From Alcaligenaceae bacterium (lineage in GTDB: Bacteria; Pseudomonadota; Gammaproteobacteria; Burkholderiales; Burkholderiaceae_B): 64,000 bases of DNA. The notes beneath the pieces are model-generated. The model saw only the letters and a list, made by a program, of their open reading frames with translations, had not been told where the DNA came from and ran no database searches. Numbering within the stretch: position 1 is the first letter of the stretch; every line of letters begins with the position of its first letter. The position numbers were made by a program, and so were the translations under genes. The stretch covers positions 3,563-67,562 of the forward strand of contig CANCRX010000009.1 in the NCBI GenBank assembly GCA_947380655.1. Direction: 5' to 3'. Below are positions 8,356 through 16,830 of this stretch, piece after piece.

Positions 8356-9093
8356 ATGGATTTAAAAGATAAAGTTGCTCTGGTGACTGGTGCTTCGCGC
8401 GGGATTGGTCGTGCGATTGCCCGCGAATTGGCGGCGCGTGGTGCGATCGTGATCGGTACTGCGACAACGCAAGCCGGTGCACAGGCTATTACTGAAATGC
8501 TGGCTGCGCAGGGCGGCCGCGGTGTCGTGCTCAATGTTACCGATGTACCTGGTTGCGACGCATTGATCGAAGCGCTTGGTAAAGAAGCCGCAGGCGGCCC
8601 GCATATTCTTGTCAATAATGCTGGAATTACCCGTGATACTCTCGCGATGCGCATGAAAGACGAGGACTGGGATGCTGTGCTGGAAACCAACCTGACTTCT
8701 GTTTTTCGTCTCTCACGCGCTGTGATGCGCAGTATGATGAAGGCACGCTGGGGTCGTATTATTAATATCACCTCGGTGGTGGGATCAAGCGGTAATCCTG
8801 GACAGGCTAATTACGCTGCAGCTAAAGCCGGCGTGGCGGGTATGTCCCGAGCGCTTGCCCGTGAACTCGGGAGTCGCGGTGTCACGGTAAACTGTGTCGC
8901 ACCAGGTTTTATTGAAACAGATATGACAGCCGAGTTGGGAGAGTCCCAAACGGCTGCATTACTTGGGCAAATCCCCCTCGGAAGACTGGGATCTGCCTCG
9001 GATATTGCACACGCGGTTGCCTTTTTGGCGTCGCCGAATGCTAGTTACATTACGGGTACGACTTTGCACGTCAATGGCGGCATGTACTTGTAA
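8356..9093 (+). CDS. fabG: FabG, 3-oxoacyl-ACP reductase (NADPH)
   Basis: FabG is a short-chain dehydrogenase that carries out the first reduction of each elongation cycle. It shows the Rossmann motif TGASRGIGRA (about 11-20), NNAG in the 80s, and the catalytic Ser (NITSVVGSSG) and Tyr-Lys (NYAAAKAG). The C-terminus GTTLHVNGGMYL is typical of true FabG. The start at 8356 was chosen because TGAGGA at 8343-8348 stands 7 bases before it; ATG 8350 is too close to that site. 245 aa. Confidence 0.97.
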   Translation: MDLKDKVALVTGASRGIGRAIARELAARGAIVIGTATTQAGAQAITEMLAAQGGRGVVLNVTDVPGCDALIEALGKEAAGGPHILVNNAGITRDTLAMRMKDEDWDAVLETNLTSVFRLSRAVMRSMMKARWGRIINITSVVGSSGNPGQANYAAAKAGVAGMSRALARELGSRGVTVNCVAPGFIETDMTAELGESQTAALLGQIPLGRLGSASDIAHAVAFLASPNASYITGTTLHVNGGMYL

Positions 9094-9122
9094 TAGGTTT
9101 TTTTCTCCCGGTTAGCTATAAT
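9094..9122 (+). promoter_or_regulatory. Probable sigma-70 promoter for acpP
   Basis: A perfect -10 hexamer TATAAT lies at 9117-9122, 31 bases before the acpP start. A weaker -35-like TAGGTT is at 9094-9099, with a 17-base spacer. A private promoter makes sense because acyl carrier protein is needed in much higher amounts than its neighbours. Confidence 0.5.
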
Positions 9123-9152
9123 TCGCCGGACTTTTTCCTTTTGGAGATCTGC

Positions 9153-9389
9153 ATGGAAAGCATCGAACAGCGCGTCAAGAAGATAGTCGCTGAACAACTT
9201 GGCGTTAACGAAGCCGAGATCAAAAACGCCTCTTCATTCCTTGATGACCTCGGTGCCGATTCGCTCGATATGGTCGAGCTGGTGATGGCGCTTGAGGACG
9301 AGTTCGAAACTGAAATCCCTGACGAAGAAGCTGAAAAAATCACGACCGTTCAGCAAGCAGTGGATTACATCACTTCGCGTTCCAAGTAA
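9153..9389 (+). CDS. acpP: Acyl carrier protein
   Basis: AcpP carries growing acyl chains on a 4'-phosphopantetheine arm. The attachment serine is in LGADSLDMVELVMALED, the invariant DSL motif near residue 38. The protein is 78 aa and strongly acidic, as usual. The start is ATG 9153 with GGAG at 9143-9146 at good spacing; the upstream in-frame ATG at 9141 overlaps that site and was rejected. A 6-bp hairpin (9409-9424) follows the gene but lacks a T-run. Confidence 0.98.
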   Translation: MESIEQRVKKIVAEQLGVNEAEIKNASSFLDDLGADSLDMVELVMALEDEFETEIPDEEAEKITTVQQAVDYITSRSK

Positions 9390-9532
9390 TCATCAATTCG
9401 CGGCATCAAGCGGAGTCATCCGCTGAGCTGTCGGGCGGTTGAGGCGATTAATGTGCGGCATCTCGGGGCTTTGCCCTGTTTGCTAGTACATTCAATGTCT
9501 TGGCCGCCTTTATCACATATAAGGAGTGATCC

Positions 9533-10762
9533 GTGAAACGACGTGTCGTCATTACAGGCCTTGGGATCGTATGCCCAGTGGGTAACGATATCGCTTCAGC
9601 CTGGGACAATATCGTTAACGGTCGGTCCGGTATCGGACGGATTACACGTTTTGACCCGAGTGCGTTTAACGCGCACATAGCAGGTGAAGTCAAAGGCTTT
9701 GACATCACCACGCTGATTCCTCAAAAAGAAGCACGCACAATGGATACTTTTATCCATTACGGTATCGCTGCTGGCGTGCAGGCTTGGAAAGATTCGGGAC
9801 TCGAAATCACTGAAGCCAACGCTGAGCGCGTGGGCGTCATCGTGGGTTCCGGTATTGGTGGTCTGCAGCGTATCGAAGAAACGCAGACCGAATACCTCGA
9901 GCGTGGACCCCGCCGTATTTCCCCATTTTTTGTACCGGCCTCGCTGATTAACCTGATTTCAGGTCAGTTATCCATCATGCTAGGCCTAAAAGGCCCATCC
10001 TATGCCGTTGTTTCAGCTTGCACAACCGGTCTGCATTCGATTGGTGATGCGGCACGCTTGATTGAGTATGGCGATGCGGACGTGATGGTGGCGGGCGGTG
10101 CTGAATCGACCGTTTCCCCACTCGGTATTGGTGGCTTTGCTGCGATGCGTGCCTTGTCCCAGCGTAACGATGATCCAACCACAGCCTCGCGTCCCTGGGA
10201 TCGTGACCGTGATGGTTTCGTGCTGGGCGAGGGTGCAGGTGTGCTCGTGCTCGAAGAATACGAACACGCTAAAAAACGTGGTGCGCGTATATATGGTGAG
10301 TTTGCTGGTTATGGGATGAGCTCTGATGCGCATCACATTACGGCACCTGACCGTGATGGCCCACGTCGTGGCGTGATCAATGCCTTGCGTAATGGTGGCA
10401 TCAACGCCAATGAGGTGGATTATGTCAACGCGCACGGCACTTCGACACCCCTCGGTGACAAAAACGAAACCGAAGCCCTGAAACTCGCATTTGGAGATCA
10501 CGCCAAGAAACTTGTGATCAACTCCACCAAATCGATGACAGGTCATCTGCTGGGTGCAGCAGGTGGTATTGAGGCGGTGTTCACAACGCTCGCCGTGCAT
10601 CATCAAATCTCCCCACCAACAATCAATATTTTCAACCAGGATCCAGAGTGCGATCTCGACTACTGCGCAAATACTGCGCGGGAGATGAAGATCGACGTGG
10701 CCTTGTCGAATTCTTTTGGTTTTGGTGGCACCAACGGTTCAATGGCTGTGCGTCGTCTTTGA
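9533..10762 (+). CDS. fabF: FabF, beta-ketoacyl-ACP synthase II
   Basis: FabF elongates acyl-ACP chains and is important for cis-vaccenate formation. The Cys-His-His triad is visible: Cys at about 163 (VVSACTTGLHS), His in NAHGTSTPLGD, and His in KSMTGHLLGAAGG. The C-terminal SNSFGFGGTNGSM is conserved. 409 aa is standard. The start is a GTG at 9533 with a strong AAGGAG at 9521-9526. The 143-base gap after acpP is free of genes. Confidence 0.98.
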   Translation: MKRRVVITGLGIVCPVGNDIASAWDNIVNGRSGIGRITRFDPSAFNAHIAGEVKGFDITTLIPQKEARTMDTFIHYGIAAGVQAWKDSGLEITEANAERVGVIVGSGIGGLQRIEETQTEYLERGPRRISPFFVPASLINLISGQLSIMLGLKGPSYAVVSACTTGLHSIGDAARLIEYGDADVMVAGGAESTVSPLGIGGFAAMRALSQRNDDPTTASRPWDRDRDGFVLGEGAGVLVLEEYEHAKKRGARIYGEFAGYGMSSDAHHITAPDRDGPRRGVINALRNGGINANEVDYVNAHGTSTPLGDKNETEALKLAFGDHAKKLVINSTKSMTGHLLGAAGGIEAVFTTLAVHHQISPPTINIFNQDPECDLDYCANTAREMKIDVALSNSFGFGGTNGSMAVRRL

Positions 10763-10769
10763 TCGCAGC

Positions 10770-11249
10770 TTGACCGATGGTTTGACTCTTTGCGTGACGC
10801 TGTCCCGTCCCAGACGGGCAGTGCTCACGGAAATTTTTGCTCTGGCGAGCGCCGGCTCGGCCTTAGCCCTGACTGCAGTCTGGGCGCATTTTCACTGGAT
10901 CGCCGTAATAGGGATGGCTTGCCTGCCTGGCTTGCCTGCGCTCTATGGTTATTTATTTCGCGCCTCTGGATCGCCTGCATTGTTGTATCTGCACCCCCAG
11001 TCCGAGTGGAAAATTGTCTCGCAAGATGAACAAAACATTCAGTCTGTGCAATTAATTCAGTGTTGGCAGCATTTTTTTGGTCTGACGTTGAGCTTGAAAC
11101 TCCTTAATCGCCCCCATAACAAGCAGGAAACTGTCAGAATGACTGTCTGGCGTTGCCAGATTGCCTCTGAGCCGTATCGTCGGATGTGCGTGATGGCTGC
11201 CTGGAGGCTGGATCAGCCTGAGATCGAGAAAAAACTGGAGATTGTGTGA
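10770..11249 (+). CDS. Small membrane protein, possibly YgfX-like, between fabF and rpoE
   Basis: The product, about 159 aa, has a basic N-terminus (LSRPRRAV). Two adjacent hydrophobic segments follow, about residues 20-60, with a soluble C-terminal half ending VWRCQIASEPYRRMCVMAAWRL. Two helices followed by a beta-rich domain with a W...GLTLSLKLL line resemble the YgfX/CptA family, but I am only moderately sure. The start is uncertain: TTG 10770, TTG 10782 and GTG 10794 are all possible and none has a clear ribosome binding site. The stop overlaps the rpoE GTG start (GTGA), so it is translationally coupled to the sigma-E operon. No sdhE partner is visible beside it. Confidence 0.7.
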   Translation: MTDGLTLCVTLSRPRRAVLTEIFALASAGSALALTAVWAHFHWIAVIGMACLPGLPALYGYLFRASGSPALLYLHPQSEWKIVSQDEQNIQSVQLIQCWQHFFGLTLSLKLLNRPHNKQETVRMTVWRCQIASEPYRRMCVMAAWRLDQPEIEKKLEIV

Positions 11250-11845
11250 CTGAGCGTGATGTAGATGCTGAATTAGTCGCCCGCGTGCAAAATGGCGATA
11301 AAAAGGCATTTGACCTGCTGGTGTTGAAATATCAACGCAAAATCATGCGGCTCTTGTCGAGGATGATACGCGACCCTGCTGAGACGGAGGATGTGGCACA
11401 GGAAGCCTTTATCAAGGCTTATCGTGCGCTGCCCCAATTCAGAGGCGATAGTGCCTTTTACACCTGGCTTTACCGCATTGCGATCAACACCGCACGCAAC
11501 TGGTTGGCCACAAATAAACGACGCCCAAGCACTTCTTCTTCATTTGAGAACGAAGAAGGTGAAACTTTTGACGAAACTGAGAACCTAACAGATCACAGTA
11601 CCCCTGAGTCGGAGCTTGCTAGTCGTGAAATTGCACAGACAGTGAACAAGGCCATCGAAGACTTGCCCGAAGAATTACGCAATGCGATTGTGATGCGTGA
11701 AATTGACGGCATGAGCTACGAGGACATTGCTCAAAGCATGAATTGCCCCATTGGTACGGTACGTTCTCGAATTTTTCGGGCCCGAGAGGCCATTGCGACA
11801 CGGTTACGCCCAATTATGGGCAATACCGGTGACAAGCGCTGGTAA
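11246..11845 (+). CDS. rpoE: RpoE, ECF sigma factor sigma-E (AlgU type)
   Basis: This 199-aa ECF sigma factor directs transcription of envelope-stress genes. Region 2 includes DLLVLKYQRKIMRLL and DVAQEAFIKAYRALPQFRG. Region 4 holds the helix-turn-helix MSYEDIAQSMNCPIGTVRSR. The start is GTG 11246, overlapping the upstream stop, with CTGGAG at 11235-11240. The next three genes encode the anti-sigma factor, its periplasmic partner and a DegP/MucD protease, the standard rpoE-rseA-rseB-mucD set. Confidence 0.97.
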   Translation: MTERDVDAELVARVQNGDKKAFDLLVLKYQRKIMRLLSRMIRDPAETEDVAQEAFIKAYRALPQFRGDSAFYTWLYRIAINTARNWLATNKRRPSTSSSFENEEGETFDETENLTDHSTPESELASREIAQTVNKAIEDLPEELRNAIVMREIDGMSYEDIAQSMNCPIGTVRSRIFRAREAIATRLRPIMGNTGDKRW

Positions 11846-11857
11846 GGACAGATAATC

Positions 11858-12394
11858 ATGCAAGACTTAAAACAGAATCAGAGTCACCAGAACACCTCGA
11901 TTGATGAGGTGTCGGTCTCGATTTCAGCCTGGATGGATGGGGATGAGCAGGCCTCAATGCCGGAGGTCTTGAAAACCGAGCAGGGCAAAGAAACCTGGCA
12001 GCTGTACCACTTGATCGGCGATGCCTTGCGTACCCCGGAGCTCGCACAACCTCCTGCAACCGATTTTTCCAGTCGGGTTGCTCAGGCGATTGCAGCTGAG
12101 CCTACGATACTCGCGCCTCATGCCTTGCCTTCACAGCACAACGCCTCCTGGATGCGCCGTTATGGCTGGCCCAGTTTTGCGATGGCTGCCGCGGTGGCCA
12201 GTGTGGTCTGGGTCGCCCGTCCATTCTTTGTACCTGAAATGATTAACTCATCAGGACAGGTTGCCGTTTCCGCGCCTTCGAGTGTGGTCGCCACCAGTCT
12301 TGATCCTTCGGTTATGCAACCCTATATGAGTGCGCATCGGCAAGTATCGGGCCCCGCTTCAGTCAGGCAGGTCTCTTACGGAGCTGCTAAATAA
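11858..12394 (+). CDS. rseA: RseA/MucA-like anti-sigma-E factor
   Basis: The N-terminal cytoplasmic part (SVSISAWMDGDEQ, then WQLYHLIGDALR) matches the RseA sigma-binding domain. A single membrane segment lies at about residues 105-125 (GWPSFAMAAAVASVVWVARP), leaving a periplasmic tail. It should hold RpoE at the membrane until regulated proteolysis. AAGGA at 11844-11848 precedes ATG 11858. The stop overlaps the rseB start (TAATG), so the two are coupled. Overall conservation in this family is low; the assignment rests on domain pattern plus operon position. Confidence 0.92.
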   Translation: MQDLKQNQSHQNTSIDEVSVSISAWMDGDEQASMPEVLKTEQGKETWQLYHLIGDALRTPELAQPPATDFSSRVAQAIAAEPTILAPHALPSQHNASWMRRYGWPSFAMAAAVASVVWVARPFFVPEMINSSGQVAVSAPSSVVATSLDPSVMQPYMSAHRQVSGPASVRQVSYGAAK

Positions 12395-13389
12395 TGCGGG
12401 CAAATTATTTAGCCTCTTTGTTGATCGCATTGGTGAGCTCCTTAGGTGTGGCCCAAGCTCAAACGCAAACAACGCCCCCGACGACGCCTGATTCAAAACT
12501 CTTGTCGCAGATACAGCAGGCCGCGCACACACTTAATTATGCTGGGGTATTTGCCTATCAGCAGGGTGGGGCAATCGAGTCTTCGCGCATTATTCACGCC
12601 TTTGATGGCAAGGACGAGACAGAAAAGCTCGAGTTGCTAGACGGACCCGCACGTGAATATTTGCGTCGCAATGAAGATGTGCAGTGTCTGATTCCAGAAC
12701 AAAAAACGGTGCTGTTGGAAAAACAGCGTGGCGATCGCTTCCCCGGTTTGTTGCTGGCCAATACTCAATCGATCGATGCAAACTATAGTGTGCGGCCTTT
12801 GTCGCAGCCCATGCGTGTAGCAGGTCGTGTTTGCCAGCTAATCGATGTGGTGCCACGTGACGCTGAGCGTTACGGGTATCGACTCTGTGTCGATACGGAG
12901 TCTTCGCTGTTACTTAAAGCGCAAACCGTAAATGCACAAGGCGTAGTGATCGAGCAGGTCGCGTTCACACAGATTGCCATCGGCTCAGCCATCCCGCAAA
13001 CCTTACTGGAGCCTAGCTGGCCGACAGCAGGTTGGGCGGTCTTGGAGCCCGTACAAAAAACGGTGGATTTTAAGGCCTTGGGCTGGAAGATCGTTGCACC
13101 TGCAGGCTATGCCCCGACAACACAAACGCAACAATTATTCGCGGAGAACAAACTTGTTCATCAGATGGTTTTATCCGATGGACTTGCAACAATTTCAATA
13201 TTTATTGAACCTTATCTGAATGAGCGGTCTGACTATAAACCCCTCGGTGCTGCACAGGTCGGCTCTGTGAATCTCTATGGGGTAAAAGTTGCAAATTTCT
13301 GGCTGACTGTTCTGGGTGAAGTGCCGGCTTCCACTCTTGAAAAGTTTGCACAGTCCATTCAATACGCTCCTGCTGCGGTTTCGAAATAA
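12394..13389 (+). CDS. rseB: RseB/MucB-like periplasmic regulator of sigma-E
   Basis: RseB binds the periplasmic domain of RseA and shields it from the site-1 protease until mislocalised outer-membrane components are sensed. The 331-aa product has a Sec signal peptide ending near AQAQ (about residue 23). The MucB/RseB N-terminal lipoprotein-like domain follows (LNYAGVFAYQQGG, then RIIHAFDGKDETEKLELLDG), with a C-terminal domain from about residue 210. The start codon overlaps the rseA stop. The mucD start follows 33 bases after the rseB stop. Confidence 0.95.
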   Translation: MRANYLASLLIALVSSLGVAQAQTQTTPPTTPDSKLLSQIQQAAHTLNYAGVFAYQQGGAIESSRIIHAFDGKDETEKLELLDGPAREYLRRNEDVQCLIPEQKTVLLEKQRGDRFPGLLLANTQSIDANYSVRPLSQPMRVAGRVCQLIDVVPRDAERYGYRLCVDTESSLLLKAQTVNAQGVVIEQVAFTQIAIGSAIPQTLLEPSWPTAGWAVLEPVQKTVDFKALGWKIVAPAGYAPTTQTQQLFAENKLVHQMVLSDGLATISIFIEPYLNERSDYKPLGAAQVGSVNLYGVKVANFWLTVLGEVPASTLEKFAQSIQYAPAAVSK

Positions 13390-13422
13390 TCGAGCCTGGC
13401 AGGATCGAGAACAACGGAGTTC

Positions 13423-14925
13423 ATGATGCGAGATCTGTATCAGTCTTATCGGTATCGGGCAGCAAGTCTGGCGCGTCGCGCGCTGGTCGTTCTTGCCATT
13501 ACATTCGCTGGAGCCGTAAACCTGTTGCACGTGCATCCGGTTTCGGCGCAAACCGTCGCGTTACCCGACTTCACAACGATTGTTGAAAAGGCGGAACCCG
13601 CTGTGGTCAATATTCGTACGACTGCCAAAGTCAGTGCGCGTGCTCAGGCTCCGGGTGGTCAGGATCCTTATGAAATGTTCAGGCATTTTTTCGGTCCGGA
13701 TTTTCAGCCCCCAGGTCAAGGCGGTAAAGGTGGTCCTCAACAAGGTCCGCGTGGTAAGCGTGCTGATCCTGAGGAGCGTACCGTGCCGCGTGGTGTCGGC
13801 TCCGGATTCTTTATTTCGGAAGACGGCTACGTGCTGACGAATCATCACGTAGTCGCCGATGCAACAGAAATTTTCCTGACGCTGACAGACGGGCGTGAAT
13901 TTAAAGCCAAACTGATTGGCAGCGATGAGCGTACGGACGTGGCGCTTCTTAAGGTCGATGCCAAGGGCATGTCAATCCTGCCGATCGGTGATGCAAAGCA
14001 GCTGAAAAAGGGACAATGGGTCCTGGCGATCGGTTCACCGTTTGGTCTGGATTCGACGGTCACCTCAGGCATTGTCAGTGCATTGGGTCGTGATACGGGT
14101 GATTATCTGCCCTTCATTCAGACTGATGTAGCGGTCAATCCTGGTAACTCGGGTGGTCCGTTGCTCAACATGAAAGGTGAAGTGGTCGGCATTAACGCTC
14201 AGATCGTCTCGCGCAGTGGCGGCTCGATGGGTATTTCACTCGCGATCCCGATTAACGAAGCGATGACCGTTGTTGAGCAGCTGCGCGCTTCAGGCAAGGT
14301 CGTACGTGGTCGCATCGGTGTGCAGATCGGCGAAGTCAGCAAAGACGTTTCCCAGGCGATTGGATTGCCAAAAGCTGAGGGTGCGATGGTCAGCGGCGTC
14401 GAGCAAGATGCTCCTGCAGACAAAGCTGGCATCCTGGCTGGTGACGTGATTACCAGTTTCAACGGTAAGCCGATCACAAAGTTCTCTGACTTGCCCCGCC
14501 TGGTCGGTGAGGTCAAGCCCGGTACATCAGCTCCAATCGAGGTCTGGCGCAAGGGTAAGACGGTTAAGCTCAAGGTCACCGTAGGTGAAATGAAAGCTGA
14601 TCCTAAAGCCGTTGCTAAGACCGAAGCCGCCAAACCTGTCGAGAATGTCACGACGGTTTTGGGTATGGGTGTGGTCCCTGTTGAGACTGACACTCAGACA
14701 AAACTGCGCATCAAAGGTGGTGTGCAGGTGACTGCTGTTGAGGCGCCAGCCAGCACGGCGGGCATCTCTGAGGGTGACATTATCCTTGCTGCCAACGATA
14801 CGGACATCACGAGTCCTGAGCAATTTTCCAAAGTTGTGGCGGGTCTGGATAAAAACCGCCCAGTTGGTTTAATGGTTCGTCGTGGGGAGCAAACCCAGTG
14901 GGTTGCTGTCAAGCCCACAAATTAA
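13423..14925 (+). CDS. mucD: MucD/DegP-type periplasmic serine endopeptidase (Do family)
   Basis: This HtrA protease/chaperone degrades misfolded envelope proteins. Signal peptide spans about residues 1-43 (cut after VSA). The triad is His142 (LTNHHVVADA), Asp172 (RTDVALLKV) and Ser243 (NPGNSGGPLLN). A Gly/Pro/Gln-rich flexible loop is near residues 90-115. Two PDZ domains follow (about 290-380 and 405-495). The 500-aa length fits Do-family enzymes. CGGAG near 13415-13418 supports ATG 13423 or 13426. It ends the sigma-E operon and is closed by the hairpin at 14955-14985. Confidence 0.95.
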   Translation: MMRDLYQSYRYRAASLARRALVVLAITFAGAVNLLHVHPVSAQTVALPDFTTIVEKAEPAVVNIRTTAKVSARAQAPGGQDPYEMFRHFFGPDFQPPGQGGKGGPQQGPRGKRADPEERTVPRGVGSGFFISEDGYVLTNHHVVADATEIFLTLTDGREFKAKLIGSDERTDVALLKVDAKGMSILPIGDAKQLKKGQWVLAIGSPFGLDSTVTSGIVSALGRDTGDYLPFIQTDVAVNPGNSGGPLLNMKGEVVGINAQIVSRSGGSMGISLAIPINEAMTVVEQLRASGKVVRGRIGVQIGEVSKDVSQAIGLPKAEGAMVSGVEQDAPADKAGILAGDVITSFNGKPITKFSDLPRLVGEVKPGTSAPIEVWRKGKTVKLKVTVGEMKADPKAVAKTEAAKPVENVTTVLGMGVVPVETDTQTKLRIKGGVQVTAVEAPASTAGISEGDIILAANDTDITSPEQFSKVVAGLDKNRPVGLMVRRGEQTQWVAVKPTN

Positions 14926-14954
14926 CCCAAGACCGGCTAGAATAGCGGTTTGCC

Positions 14955-14985
14955 GCAAAAGGGGCGCAAAAGGCGCCCCTTTTGC
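14955..14985 (+). terminator. Rho-independent terminator after mucD
   Basis: A perfect 13-bp inverted repeat (14955-14967 with 14973-14985) and a 5-base loop form a very GC-rich hairpin core, GGGGCGC/GCGCCCC. TTTTGCTTGTT follows the core. It separates the sigma-E operon from lepA. Confidence 0.8.
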
Positions 14986-15009
14986 TTGTTGGCTCACTTC
15001 TTAGGCTCT

Positions 15010-16800
15010 ATGCAGCACATTCGCAATTTTTCCATCATTGCCCATATTGATCATGGCAAATCCACTCTCGCAGACCGGCTGATTCAGCGTTGCGGGGGCC
15101 TGGCTGCCCGTGAAATGTCCGCCCAAGTCCTTGATTCGATGGATATCGAACGAGAGCGGGGGATCACCATTAAGGCTCAGACCGCGGCGCTTCACTACAA
15201 AGCAGCCGACGGAAATATCTACAACCTTAATCTGATCGATACCCCTGGGCATGTAGACTTTTCCTACGAGGTCAGCCGCTCCTTGTCCGCTTGCGAGGGG
15301 GCGTTGTTAGTGGTTGACGCCTCCCAGGGGGTCGAGGCACAGACTGTCGCGAACTGTTACACCGCGATCGAATTGGGTGTTGAGGTGGTGCCGATCCTCA
15401 ATAAGATGGATCTGCCTCAGGCTGACCCTGAGAGCGCGCGTGCTGAGGTTGAGGACGTGATTGGCATCGATGCAGCCGATGCGATTTTAGCCAGTGCCAA
15501 AACAGGCATGGGCATTGATGAGATTCTGGAGGCCGTGGTTGCGCGGATTCCACCCCCTAAGGGTGACCCGGATGCTCCGTTGCAGGCGTTGATTGTCGAT
15601 TCCTGGTTTGATAATTACGTAGGCGTCGTGATGCTGGTCCGTATTATCAATGGCGTACTCAAACCTAAAGACAAAATCACCTTCATGGCCACCGGTGCGG
15701 TGCACTTGTGCGAGCAGACCGGTGTGTTTACACCGAAGTCCGTGCCACGTCCGCATTTGTCGGCGGGTGAGGTGGGTTTTGTTACCGCGGGTATTAAAGA
15801 ACTGAAAGACGCTAAAGTCGGCGATACGATCACGTTGACTGCTAAGCCAGCGGCCGCTGCGTTACCTGGTTTTAAAGAAGTGAAACCTCAGGTGTTTGCT
15901 GGGCTGTATCCCGTCGAGAGTAGCGAGTACGACCAGTTGCGCGACTCGCTCGAAAAACTCAAACTCAATGATTCCGCTTTGATGTTCGAACCCGAGGTCT
16001 CTCAGGCTCTCGGGTTTGGCTTTCGTTGCGGATTCCTCGGCTTGCTGCATATGGAAATTGTGCAGGAACGGCTTGAGCGTGAGTTCGATATGGACATTAT
16101 CACGACCGCACCGTCGGTTGTGTATGAGGTGGTGTTACGCGATAACGAGGTCATCCATATTGAAAGCCCTTCGCGTATGCCAGAGGTCGGTAAATTTATC
16201 GAGGTGCGTGAGCCGATCGTCAATGTGACGCTGTTCATGCCTCAGGAATACGTTGGCCCCGTGATGACGCTTTGTACGACCAAGCGTGGCGTGCAGCTTG
16301 ATATGACCTATCACGGTCGTCAGGTCCATTTGCATTATGAAATTCCGCTCGCCGAAATCGTGCTGGATTTCTTTGACAAGCTGAAATCCGTTTCACGAGG
16401 CTATGCCTCGATGGATTACGAGTTCAAAGAGTACCGGGCCGCCGATGTGGTGAAGGTTGATTTGTTGATCAACACCGACAAGGTCGATGCCTTATCGACG
16501 ATCTGTCATCGCTCCAATGCTCGCTACCGAGCGCGTGATGTCGTATCCAAGATGCGCGAACTGATTCCTCGTCAGATGTATGACGTGGCGATTCAGGCTG
16601 CGATTGGTGCTGAGATTATTGCCCGAGAAAACGTGAAGGCTTTGCGCAAGAACGTGTTGGCCAAATGCTATGGCGGTGATATCAGTCGTAAGAAAAAGCT
16701 TCTTGAAAAGCAGAAGGCTGGTAAAAAACGTATGAAACAAGTCGGTAGTGTTGAGATCCCGCAGGAGGCCTTCCTGGCGATCTTGCAGGTCGATAGCTAA
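15010..16800 (+). CDS. lepA: LepA, elongation factor 4 (translational GTPase)
   Basis: LepA is a ribosome-dependent GTPase acting in translation under stress and in 30S biogenesis. Motifs: AHIDHGKSTLADRL (G1, residues 11-24), DTPGHVDFSYEV (G3) and NKMDLP (G4). The EF4-specific C-terminal domain ends KKLLEKQKAGKKRM and EAFLAILQVD. I place the start at ATG 15010 (597 aa, family length). An upstream in-frame ATG at 14950 would translate through the mucD terminator hairpin. lepB follows 30 bases later, the usual lepA-lepB operon. Confidence 0.97.
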   Translation: MQHIRNFSIIAHIDHGKSTLADRLIQRCGGLAAREMSAQVLDSMDIERERGITIKAQTAALHYKAADGNIYNLNLIDTPGHVDFSYEVSRSLSACEGALLVVDASQGVEAQTVANCYTAIELGVEVVPILNKMDLPQADPESARAEVEDVIGIDAADAILASAKTGMGIDEILEAVVARIPPPKGDPDAPLQALIVDSWFDNYVGVVMLVRIINGVLKPKDKITFMATGAVHLCEQTGVFTPKSVPRPHLSAGEVGFVTAGIKELKDAKVGDTITLTAKPAAAALPGFKEVKPQVFAGLYPVESSEYDQLRDSLEKLKLNDSALMFEPEVSQALGFGFRCGFLGLLHMEIVQERLEREFDMDIITTAPSVVYEVVLRDNEVIHIESPSRMPEVGKFIEVREPIVNVTLFMPQEYVGPVMTLCTTKRGVQLDMTYHGRQVHLHYEIPLAEIVLDFFDKLKSVSRGYASMDYEFKEYRAADVVKVDLLINTDKVDALSTICHRSNARYRARDVVSKMRELIPRQMYDVAIQAAIGAEIIARENVKALRKNVLAKCYGGDISRKKKLLEKQKAGKKRMKQVGSVEIPQEAFLAILQVDS

Positions 16801-16830
16801 TCCGAATTTAATCGTCAACAGGTTGAGCTG

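Noticed and set aside
9409..9424. Hairpin AGCGGA-GTCA-TCCGCT after acpP as terminator
   Set aside because: Only 6 bp of stem and no T-run; at best an mRNA processing or stabilising element.
10013..10606. Long open frame antisense to fabF
   Set aside because: Shadow of a confidently assigned gene; composition is unlike a protein.
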